7,017 nucleotides of DNA from Competibacteraceae bacterium UBA2788 (GTDB taxonomy: Bacteria > Pseudomonadota > Gammaproteobacteria > Competibacterales > Competibacteraceae), in assembly GCA_002352185.1 (NCBI GenBank), contig DEHY01000224.1:19208-26224 (forward strand). Direction: 5' to 3'. The notes under the pieces were generated by a model, which worked only from the letters and a program-made list of their open reading frames with translations, had not been told where the DNA came from and did not search any database. The position numbers and the translations under genes were made by a program. Shown here piece after piece: positions 1-5,706 of the stretch (the first letter of the stretch is position 1; each line of letters starts with the position of its first letter).

Positions 1-1221
1 GGCTCCCGGCGTCGGCGCCAAGCTCGGATCGTTGAACAGGCGAAAACCCCAGCGGTAATCCCGGTAGTAGCTCTCCGCGCCGTGCAACTGACCGAGAGCG
101 GCGGAATAGGCGGCAAAAACCGGATCGCGGGTCAATTGCGCGATGAGGTCAATCACCCGCCGGGTTTCATCCTTCAAATCCACGCGCGGGCCTTCGTCGC
201 CTAATGCTTCAATCCGGTGATCCGGGCGGGTGGCGTACAGCGTCCAGTACCCGACCCGGCGCAAGGCGCGGCGCACCCGGTCCGCCTGAAGCGGGCGATC
301 CAGACCGTTCAGGTAGGCCGAACCCGCCAGCGCGATGAGGAACGCCCGGCTGTTGATCCAGTAGTTGTATCCTTCCGGCCAGCCCTCGGTCAGTTCCAGC
401 GCCTTGATCGTTTCGAGAAAATGGCCCTGCGCCCTGGCGATCAGTCGCTCCCGCGCCGCATCGGTCGGATCGAGCGCAACGGCGCACAACCAGGCGTCGG
501 CAGTCAGCGTGCTGCGTCCGTGCCACAGCGACGGGCTGTCATCGTCCAGTTGCTCCAGCGTCTTGCGCAGGATGCTTTCCAGGCGATTCTCGATAGATTG
601 CTGATCGCCAATGGTCAACCCTGGATAACGACGCAGCAGGTCATAAGCCAGCGCCGCTTCCCAACAGACGCCGCTTTGATCGCCGCTCCCCGCTGATGCA
701 ACTGCCGGTGCAAATTGCCGCAGCGCCGTCAATAATCGTTGCGCCGGGTTCGGATCGCCGGTGCTGACCCAACAAGCCGCCAGGGCAGGCAGGTCGCCGC
801 CGCTGCAAGCCGCGCCGGGCGAAGTCAAACCGCGCTGGCGATAACCCGCCTCGCGCATCGCCAGCACGGTCGGCGCGCCCTCGCCCGACCATTCGGCCAG
901 TTCAGGCAACACAATGCGCGGGTGGGTGGCGCGCAGTTGACCATCCAGAACATGATCCCGGTAGCGTGGCCCCGGTTTCAGCGCCGCCATCAGCCAGGGC
1001 GGATTCAGCTGCGTCCATTCAAGGCCGCGTTGCGCCAACTGCCGCAGCGTCACCGGATAATGGGTGAGAACGTACCCGATGCTTCCGCCCGCCAGCAGCA
1101 TGAACATCGTCAGGCCGGTCGCGTAGCCCCACCACAGCGGACGCAGCGTGGCAGGCGATGCTTCAGCCCTGTGCTGCTGTCGCTGGCGTTCTTGTTGCTG
1201 ATTACGCTGTCTACCACGCAT
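1..1221 (-). CDS. Membrane-anchored heparinase II/III-like protein, N-terminal part (C-terminus off the left edge)
   Basis: The frame is open from an ATG at 1221 to base 1, giving 407 residues with no stop, so the gene continues outside the window. Residues 1-28 are a basic, Gln/Arg-rich cytoplasmic tail. Residues 31-54 form one hydrophobic segment (WGYATGLTMFMLLAGG...), a signal anchor without an obvious cleavage site, so the rest should be periplasmic. Residues about 100-400 are helical. They include LTEGWPEGYNYWINSR (277-292), which resembles the Trp-Pro-Glu-Gly...Tyr-Trp segment of the alpha/alpha toroid in heparinase II/III and related polysaccharide lyases. Such enzymes cleave uronic-acid polysaccharides by beta-elimination, so trimming of the glycan made by this locus is a reasonable inference. 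The beta-sandwich half and most catalytic residues are not visible. The start is supported by AGAGGA 10 nt upstream. The gene is divergent from the Wzy_C gene. It could instead be another toroid-fold glycosidase. The gene is near certain; the family is moderately so. Confidence 0.8.
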   Translation of the reverse strand, partial: MRGRQRNQQQERQRQQHRAEASPATLRPLWWGYATGLTMFMLLAGGSIGYVLTHYPVTLRQLAQRGLEWTQLNPPWLMAALKPGPRYRDHVLDGQLRATHPRIVLPELAEWSGEGAPTVLAMREAGYRQRGLTSPGAACSGGDLPALAACWVSTGDPNPAQRLLTALRQFAPAVASAGSGDQSGVCWEAALAYDLLRRYPGLTIGDQQSIENRLESILRKTLEQLDDDSPSLWHGRSTLTADAWLCAVALDPTDAARERLIARAQGHFLETIKALELTEGWPEGYNYWINSRAFLIALAGSAYLNGLDRPLQADRVRRALRRVGYWTLYATRPDHRIEALGDEGPRVDLKDETRRVIDLIAQLTRDPVFAAYSAALGQLHGAESYYRDYRWGFRLFNDPSLAPTPGA

Positions 1222-1263
1222 GATTCTATATTCCTCTGCTATGGCTTCAGAGAAAACACCGAG
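1222..1263. promoter_or_regulatory. 42-bp divergent intergenic region with two opposed ribosome binding sites
   Basis: This short AT-richer spacer separates two divergent start codons. Minus-strand AGAGGA (1237 to 1232) sits 10 nt before the ATG at 1221. Plus-strand AGAGA (1249-1253) sits 10 nt before the ATG at 1264. Together they form an imperfect inverted repeat: 1231-1238 against 1248-1255, 7 of 8 matching, with a 9-nt loop. A TATATT at 1227-1232 could be a plus-strand -10 box, but I see no good -35 about 17 nt upstream. Both promoters probably extend into the opposite gene's coding sequence. The ribosome sites are reasonably supported; the promoter is not. Confidence 0.4.
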
Positions 1264-3675
1264 ATGACCGCTCCTGCAACGCACCCGATTCCAACCGCTT
1301 ATAGCCTGTTCAGCATGGGTTTTCTGACCATTGTCGCGATCATTCTGCTGTCCGGCGTTGGCCTGATCGTCCGGCATTATCCAGTTAGCGGCTGGTGGCT
1401 TACTCTCGGCCTGACCGGATATGCAATCCTGTTATGGCGCTATCCCGGATTGTGGCTGGCGATTCTTCCTATTGCCCTGTGCATTCTCGACCTGGCACCC
1501 TGGACCGGCTGGTTCTTTATCGAGGAAACCGACTTTTTGCTGGTCATCACCCTGGTCGTGGGCTACCTGCAATTGGCCCGCGTTCCGCCGGTCCGCCGAC
1601 TGGCGCAACCGGCTGGACTGATATTGACGCTTTATGCCTTAGCCCTGATCGTCAGTTTGATCCGGGGCCTGTCGCCATTGTCCTCTCCCGATTTCAGCGC
1701 GCTGGCCAGTTATGACAGCCCTTACAACAGCTTGCGGGTTGCCAAGGGCGTACTGTGGGCTTTATTGCTGCTGCCGCTGCTGCGCCGCAGCCTGACTGTG
1801 GAAAACCGTGACCGTTATCTGCTGCCGGGGCTGCTGCTGGGTTTGGCCGGCATCGCTCTGGTCGTCATTATCGAACGCGCCTCCTTTCCCGGCCTGATGG
1901 ATTTCGCCAGCGACTATCGCGCCACCGGGCCGTTTTCGGCCACTCACACGGGCGGCGCGGCGCTGGATGGCGCATTGGCGCTGTTGATGCCCTTCAGTTT
2001 CTGGTGGCTGTTTCAGGCGACCCGGCCGCTCGCCATAGCCTGGGCTGTTGCCCTTCTCGGCATCGGCGTTTACGCAGTGATGGCGACCTTTTCCCGGGGC
2101 CTGTATCTGGGCTTTGCAGCGTCGGTAATCGTCATGGGGCTTGGCCTCTTGCTGAATGGTCCGCACGATAAGCGCTGGCGCTTGCTGTTGGCGCTGGTTC
2201 CACTCATGCTCCTGAGCGCTTACCTCCTGTCCCAGGTATTCTCCACTGGTGGCTACCGAACGCTAACGGCGGCCATTTTGCTGCTCATTGGCGCAGTGTT
2301 CATTGCTACAGCGCAACGCCCTTTGCCCAAGGCAGCGCTGATCGGCTGGGCCATCGGCATCACGGCGGGCAGCGAATTGCTGCTCTGGTCGTTATTCCCC
2401 AAAGGCGTCTATGTCGGATTCACACTGGCCGCGCTGGCGTGCGCAGCGGGAATCCTGCTGGTTATGCTGAAGCGCAGAGAGACGGGCGTTGCTCTGGGCA
2501 TCGCCGGTGTTCTGGGCATGGCTATAGGAACCGCTTTAGTCGCCCAACACTGGGGAGGCCAGCCAGCTTTGCACAATGCGCTTCCCGCTATCGGTCTGAG
2601 CTTCGGGCTGATTGCGGTGAATGCCCAGACCCGGTTATGGCGCTGGGGACGCTCCACGCTGATCAGCATTGGTTTCCTGGCGGTAGTGCTGGGAATCAGT
2701 ATTCCCGTTGTCGGCAATTATCAAATGGGCGAACGTTTTTCACAGGTCCAACAAAATTGGCAGGAGCGCATGCACCACTGGCGGTCGAGCCTGCGCATGA
2801 TGGACAACGACGGGCTGACGGCGCTGTTTGGCATGGGGATCGGCAAATTTCCGGTCACTTACTTCTGGAAGAACCCGACGGGCGAATTTCCGGGCAGCCT
2901 GCGTTATGAAACCGAGGGCGATAATACTTTTCTGCGGCTCGGCGGGCCACGTCACCCACGCGGTTACGGTGAAGCGTTGCGAGTCGGTCAGCGGGTGGAC
3001 GTCCCAGCCAATACTGTCCTCTACACTCTGTCGCTGCGCGCCCGTAGTCCTGCCGGCAACGCTGAACTGGAAGTCGCGCTCTGCCAAAAATGGTTGCTGT
3101 ATCCCTTTAATTGCAGTGGCCGCGCTTTGCGAATCAGCAATCCGGACTGGCGCAATTTCGAGGTTGTTCTGAAAACCGATCAGTTTGCTTTCGGTCCCTG
3201 GTACGCCTATCGCCCGATTCAACTCAATCTCGCTAACACCAGTCAGGGTGTGCTGGATATAGATAACATCCGGCTTCAACCGCCGGCGGCGGGCGCTGAT
3301 CTCATCGCCAATGGCGACTTCAGCCAGGGAAATGCGCGCTGGTTTTTCACCAGCGACCGGCATCATCTGCCGTGGCACGCCAAGAATATCGGGTTGAATC
3401 TGCTGTTCGACCAAGGCTGGATCGGACTGATGCTGTTCGGCCTGCTGACATTCCTGGGTCTGTTGGCGGCGCTGCGGCAAGCGCGGCGCGGTGATCGGCT
3501 GGCGCTGGCGGCGCTGGCGGGGCTGCTGGGATTTCTGCTGGTAGGATTGTTCGACAGCCTGCTGGATGTGCCACGCCTGGCATTGCTTTACCTCCTGGTG
3601 CTGTTTGGCGCGCTGCTGGAACCCGGTCCGCCCATGCCATCCACCAACCACTCCCGCGTCCAGGCCGCCACCTGA
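1264..3675 (+). CDS. O-antigen ligase/polymerase (Wzy_C) family membrane protein with inserted carbohydrate-binding-like domain
   Basis: This 803-residue inner-membrane protein probably ligates or polymerises an undecaprenyl-linked glycan on the periplasmic side. About 17 hydrophobic segments lie in residues 15-482 and three more in 715-785. Family marks are TGPFSATHTGGAAL (221-234), TFSRG (275-279, Arg278), the loop segment GERF...HHWRSSLRMM (489-513), FGMGIGKFP (522-530), and HAKN with His705 before DQGWIGLMLF. In ordinary members the GxGxF and HxxN motifs are a few tens of residues apart; here they are about 175 apart. The space holds a beta-rich domain (about 543-700) with Cys607 and Cys617, ending in DIDNIRL and NGDFSQG. 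The frame is open back to 739, but the upstream part is antisense to the lyase-like gene and looks like shadow, so I start at the ATG at 1264 (weak AGAGA site); Met18 is an alternative. The last 88 bp overlap the convergent hydrolase gene. Whether it is a ligase (WaaL-like) or polymerase (Wzy-like) cannot be told. Confidence 0.88.
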   Translation: MTAPATHPIPTAYSLFSMGFLTIVAIILLSGVGLIVRHYPVSGWWLTLGLTGYAILLWRYPGLWLAILPIALCILDLAPWTGWFFIEETDFLLVITLVVGYLQLARVPPVRRLAQPAGLILTLYALALIVSLIRGLSPLSSPDFSALASYDSPYNSLRVAKGVLWALLLLPLLRRSLTVENRDRYLLPGLLLGLAGIALVVIIERASFPGLMDFASDYRATGPFSATHTGGAALDGALALLMPFSFWWLFQATRPLAIAWAVALLGIGVYAVMATFSRGLYLGFAASVIVMGLGLLLNGPHDKRWRLLLALVPLMLLSAYLLSQVFSTGGYRTLTAAILLLIGAVFIATAQRPLPKAALIGWAIGITAGSELLLWSLFPKGVYVGFTLAALACAAGILLVMLKRRETGVALGIAGVLGMAIGTALVAQHWGGQPALHNALPAIGLSFGLIAVNAQTRLWRWGRSTLISIGFLAVVLGISIPVVGNYQMGERFSQVQQNWQERMHHWRSSLRMMDNDGLTALFGMGIGKFPVTYFWKNPTGEFPGSLRYETEGDNTFLRLGGPRHPRGYGEALRVGQRVDVPANTVLYTLSLRARSPAGNAELEVALCQKWLLYPFNCSGRALRISNPDWRNFEVVLKTDQFAFGPWYAYRPIQLNLANTSQGVLDIDNIRLQPPAAGADLIANGDFSQGNARWFFTSDRHHLPWHAKNIGLNLLFDQGWIGLMLFGLLTFLGLLAALRQARRGDRLALAALAGLLGFLLVGLFDSLLDVPRLALLYLLVLFGALLEPGPPMPSTNHSRVQAAT
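2890..3363 (+). other. Carbohydrate-binding-like domain inserted in the Wzy_C periplasmic loop
   Basis: Codons 543-700 of the Wzy_C gene contain no membrane segment. They alternate short hydrophobic strands with polar turns, for example LRYETEGDNTFLRLGG, then VPANTVLYTLSLRARS, then DWRNFEVVLKT, then YRPIQLNLAN, then GVLDIDNIRL. This strand pattern and the closing Asp-Ile-Asp-Asn-x-Arg-Leu recall galactose-binding-like jelly-roll modules such as CBM4/9. A second phrase typical of the start of such modules (NGDFSQGNARW, 683-693) follows just before catalytic-loop His705. Cys607 and Cys617 could form a periplasmic disulfide. The boundaries are estimated by eye, and sugar binding is inferred. Confidence 0.6.
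3588..3675. other. 88-bp tail-to-tail coding overlap of Wzy_C and hydrolase 1 genes
   Basis: The plus-strand stop ends at 3675 and the minus-strand TAA lies at 3590-3588, so both 3' ends are coding on opposite strands. The overlap encodes the last 29 residues of each protein. In hydrolase 1, everything after the family-like end WTREWL (288-293) lies inside it: an 18-residue Gly/Ser/Pro-rich tail. In the Wzy_C protein it covers the end of the last membrane segment and a polar tail. I see no intrinsic terminator with a T-run for either gene here. Confidence 0.85.
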
Positions 3676-4523
3676 TCGCGCCAGTCGCGGCGGGAAAAGG
3701 TGTGATTGGCCGCCGGAAATTCCTGAACCGTCACCCGTGGCTGCGCCAGCAAGCGCCGCCAGCGCCGTGACGCCTTGACGGCATCACGGAATTCCGCCGC
3801 CGTCAGATCGTCGCCGCTCAGGATCAGCAGCACCCACCCCTTGAAGCGCTGCAACCCATCAGCCATTCGCTCCGGCAACGGCGGCTGATTGGGTTCGGGC
3901 ATCCGAATCCCGGCTGCCGTCTCTGCCGCTGATTGACTGCTCCCTACCCGGCCACCTCGCCAAACCTGCCCAACCAGCGCCAGCAACGAGCGCAACGCGG
4001 TGGCAAATGAGAACTCGCCACGCCCAATTTTGCGCCACAAGTCCGGATTAACCAGTCGGGCGAGATAATAATGGCGAAGATAGGCCCGCGCCGCGCCCAC
4101 TTCCGTTCGCAACCACGGGTTCAGCAACACCAGGCCGGCAATGCGCGGATCGCGCCAGGCGTAAAACAATGCCGCCGAAGCCGCATCGCACAGACCCCAG
4201 ATGACCACGTCCTTCAAGCCGGGAACCCCGGTGAAAAACGCATCCACAGCAGCGGCGATATCCGCGTCAATCTGCTCGAAACCGGCAAACTCACCCTCGG
4301 CGTCGCCCATGCCGCGATAATCAAAGCGCAGCGCCGGAATTCCGGCCTGGGCCAGATCGCGGGCCAGCAGCACAAACTGACGGTGACTGCCGACCCGGTA
4401 TTGCGGCCCGCCGACCACGATCAGCACCCCGCGCGTTGCGCCGGAGGCTCCCAAATGCAGAACGCCAGGCAACTGAGCGCCTTCGCATTCAAAGATCAGC
4501 GGATTTTCCTGATGGGCGATCAC
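3588..4523 (-). CDS. Exosortase A system-associated hydrolase 1 (alpha/beta-hydrolase fold, Cys nucleophile)
   Basis: This 311-residue cytoplasmic alpha/beta-hydrolase-fold protein closely matches my memory of the XrtA-associated hydrolase 1 family (TIGR03100). Visible marks are RGVLIVVGGPQYRVGSHRQF (31-50), LRFDYRGMGDAEG (65-77), the nucleophile elbow WGLCDAAS (109-116) with Cys112 in place of Ser, LNPWLRTE (134-141), ARAYLRHYYLARL (145-157), the acid-loop segment LILSGDDLTAAEF (233-245, Asp238/239) and ANHTFSRRDW (272-281, His274). The Cys-Asp-His set looks complete, so thioesterase or acyltransferase chemistry on the neighbouring ACP is plausible; no substrate is shown by the sequence. Translation starts at GTG 4523, overlapping the previous gene's TGA by 4 bp, with no clear Shine-Dalgarno, suggesting coupling. 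It is the last gene of the minus-strand operon and carries an unusual C-terminal tail within the convergent overlap. Confidence 0.88.
   Translation of the reverse strand: MIAHQENPLIFECEGAQLPGVLHLGASGATRGVLIVVGGPQYRVGSHRQFVLLARDLAQAGIPALRFDYRGMGDAEGEFAGFEQIDADIAAAVDAFFTGVPGLKDVVIWGLCDAASAALFYAWRDPRIAGLVLLNPWLRTEVGAARAYLRHYYLARLVNPDLWRKIGRGEFSFATALRSLLALVGQVWRGGRVGSSQSAAETAAGIRMPEPNQPPLPERMADGLQRFKGWVLLILSGDDLTAAEFRDAVKASRRWRRLLAQPRVTVQEFPAANHTFSRRDWRDQVAAWTREWLVDGMGGPGSSSAPNSTRR
4520..4523 (-). promoter_or_regulatory. GTGA stop/start overlap coupling hydrolase 2 to hydrolase 1
   Basis: Read on the minus strand, GTGA contains the GTG start of hydrolase 1 (4523-4521) and the TGA stop of hydrolase 2 (4522-4520). 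The preceding 20 or so bases lack a purine-rich ribosome site. Re-initiation by terminating ribosomes is therefore the likely route, favouring similar amounts of the two proteins. Confidence 0.75.
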
Positions 4524-5326
4524 GGTTGTTCAACCAGCGCGGCGACGGTCGCCGCCAGCAGATCAGGCGCCACCGCGATTTCCTGGGTCGCCCAAAACGC
4601 TTCCCCCGCCAGCGTTCGGGCATGGATCGCCACCCCGCCCGTGCGCCATCCGTCCACGATCCGCCGGCTGGCCGGGAGCAACGGGCGATCCGCCGCGTTC
4701 GCCAGTTCAAACCAGTCCACCCGACAATCGGCAGGCGGGGTCTGCAACCGCGCCTGTTGCATCGCTGCCGCCAGTTCGGGGGACAGTTCATAGCCTGAAA
4801 CATCCAGCGCTTGCCCTGCGGCCAGTCGCTCCTGCAACCGGGCCATGGTTTCGTCGCCGCCCTTGAGCCGGTCGGCGGTCAGCCGCAACCGCAGGAATTG
4901 GTGCAGAAACCGTTCTCCATCCAGTACCGGCTGCCATAGCAACAGTCGTTGCATCGCACGTTCGCCGGCCAGTTCCGCCGCCAGCAGCGCTCCCAGCCGT
5001 AACCCCCACAGCACCAAGCGATGATGACCGCGCCCGAGCAACCAGTCGCGACAACGCGACAGATCATCCCGCCAGATGTCCCAGCGGGCCTCGGCGAAAT
5101 CACCGCCGCTATCGCCGCAGCCGTACAGATCGGGAATCAGCACCCCGAAACCGGCAGCAGCCAACCGGCGCGCCTGCAACGCCGCCATGCGCCGCGCCTT
5201 GTTCATCTCTTCGGCGAACGGCGGCGCATACAACACACCGCCACGCTCGATCACGCCGCTTGCCGGCGGGTGATAGATCGCAAAGATCGCACCTTGGCTT
5301 CCGGGCAGGAAAAATGCCTCAATCAC
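4520..5326 (-). CDS. Exosortase A system-associated hydrolase 2 (alpha/beta-hydrolase fold, probably lacking the usual triad)
   Basis: The product is 268 residues and resembles XrtA-associated hydrolase 2 (TIGR03101). It begins EAFFLPGSQGAIFAIYHPP (3-21), followed by PPFAEEMNKARRM (35-47), where the oxyanion-loop region lies, then DLYGCGDSGGDF (66-77) and the elbow LWGLRLGALLA (106-116). The elbow reads Gly-Leu-Arg-Leu-Gly: Arg110 stands where Ser or Cys is expected. The loop that normally carries the catalytic His reads GEAFWATQEI (241-250) and has none. From memory these substitutions are typical of the family, not damage here. A non-catalytic partner or acyl-binding role is inferred. Translation starts at GTG 5326, only 6 bp after the ACP stop, with a weak purine stretch (GAGACGTGAG) inside the end of the ACP gene. 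The role is unproven; the family call is confident. Confidence 0.85.
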   Translation of the reverse strand: MIEAFFLPGSQGAIFAIYHPPASGVIERGGVLYAPPFAEEMNKARRMAALQARRLAAAGFGVLIPDLYGCGDSGGDFAEARWDIWRDDLSRCRDWLLGRGHHRLVLWGLRLGALLAAELAGERAMQRLLLWQPVLDGERFLHQFLRLRLTADRLKGGDETMARLQERLAAGQALDVSGYELSPELAAAMQQARLQTPPADCRVDWFELANAADRPLLPASRRIVDGWRTGGVAIHARTLAGEAFWATQEIAVAPDLLAATVAALVEQP

Positions 5327-5332
5327 TGCTGC

Positions 5333-5590
5333 TCACGTCTCAGCCATGACCTTGTCACGCACGAACTCGTAGATCTTGCCTACGGTCTCAAACGTCTCGG
5401 CGCTGATCTCATCGTCGGCCACCTGGATGCCAAACTGTTCCTCCAGCGCGTTGATCAGGGTGACTACCGCCATTGAGTCGAACTCCGGGACACTCCCCAG
5501 CAGCGGAGTATCCGGCCTGAGCATCCGCACTCGCTCGCCCAATTGCAGGATCTCGCCGATCAACCGCTTCACATCATCGAATTCGACCAT
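5333..5590 (-). CDS. Acyl carrier protein, exosortase A-associated type
   Basis: This 85-residue acidic carrier protein is of normal ACP length. The phosphopantetheine site is EFDSMAV (36-42), with Ser39 as the attachment residue at the start of helix II, continuing ALEEQFGIQVADDEI (48-62) as in acyl carrier proteins. It would be activated by a 4'-phosphopantetheinyl transferase encoded elsewhere and carry an acyl or aminoacyl group. Its place directly before hydrolases 2 and 1 matches XrtA-linked polysaccharide loci, where such an ACP works with a dedicated AMP-forming ligase; no ligase gene is in this window. It is unlikely to be the fatty-acid synthesis AcpP, because no fab genes are nearby and the motif is DSMAV rather than DSLDTVE. 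The ATG at 5590 has a good site, GGGGGA, 8 nt upstream. Confidence 0.92.
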   Translation of the reverse strand: MVEFDDVKRLIGEILQLGERVRMLRPDTPLLGSVPEFDSMAVVTLINALEEQFGIQVADDEISAETFETVGKIYEFVRDKVMAET

Positions 5591-5598
5591 CCAGACTG

Positions 5599-5604
5599 TC
5601 CCCC
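5599..5604 (-). promoter_or_regulatory. Ribosome binding site of the acyl carrier protein gene
   Basis: Minus-strand GGGGGA lies 8 nt before the ATG at 5590, the most convincing Shine-Dalgarno-like stretch in the operon. It suggests the ACP is translated independently and more strongly than the two GTG-started genes after it. Confidence 0.6.
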
Positions 5605-5686
5605 AGCGTGAAAAACCCAGTGAATCGCGCAGTACGCCGGAAGCCCATGGCTACCACGCGCGTAGAGGGCGCCAAGATAGCGTTGC

Positions 5687-5705
5687 CGCTGGCAAGAATC
5701 CAGCG
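5687..5705 (-). terminator. Small GC-rich hairpin just after the methyltransferase stop (weak terminator or processing site)
   Basis: On the minus strand, CGCTGG, a 7-nt loop ATTCTTG, then CCAGCG form a perfect 6-bp stem starting 1 nt after the TGA at 5709-5707. No T-run follows, so it is not a standard intrinsic terminator. It may partly block read-through, protect the upstream message, or be chance. A second stem (TTGCC/GGCAA, 5683-5695) shares bases and would exclude it. Confidence 0.3.
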
Positions 5706-5706
5706 A

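Larger units (their letters stand above)
5591..5706 (-). other. 116-bp gap between methyltransferase and ACP genes
   Basis: The gap separates the TGA of the methyltransferase from the ACP start. It holds the hairpin at 5687-5705 and the ACP ribosome site. I looked for a minus-strand sigma70 promoter and found only isolated hexamers (TTGCCA, TTGGCG) without a -10 at suitable spacing. A frame of about 75 codons runs through it but is not believable as a gene. Whether ACP-hydrolase transcription starts here or reads through from upstream cannot be settled by eye. Confidence 0.5.

Noticed and set aside
217..696. 159-codon plus-strand open frame near the left edge
   Set aside because: It is antisense to the lyase-like gene, has no domain features and no convincing ribosome site.
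739..1263. 525-nt in-frame upstream extension of the Wzy_C gene
   Set aside because: It is antisense to the lyase-like gene, its translation is rich in Arg/Gln/Ala with no membrane or signal features, and the hydrophobic family-like protein begins after the ATG at 1264.
3569..3582. Hairpin TGCCA-CGCC-TGGCA just past the hydrolase 1 stop
   Set aside because: The stem is only 5 bp with no T-run, and it lies within coding sequence of the Wzy_C gene, so it is not a convincing terminator.
2740..3651. 303-codon minus-strand open frame opposite the Wzy_C gene
   Set aside because: Its translation is Gln/Arg-rich low complexity, and it lies opposite a well-supported membrane and beta-rich coding sequence. 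GC-rich codon structure explains it.
4071..4793. 240-codon plus-strand open frame opposite the two hydrolase genes
   Set aside because: It spans the junction of two clear minus-strand genes and shows no recognisable motif.
5591..5706. Sigma70 promoter for the ACP operon
   Set aside because: TTGCCA and TTGGCG occur on the minus strand, but no acceptable -10 hexamer lies 16-18 nt downstream of either.
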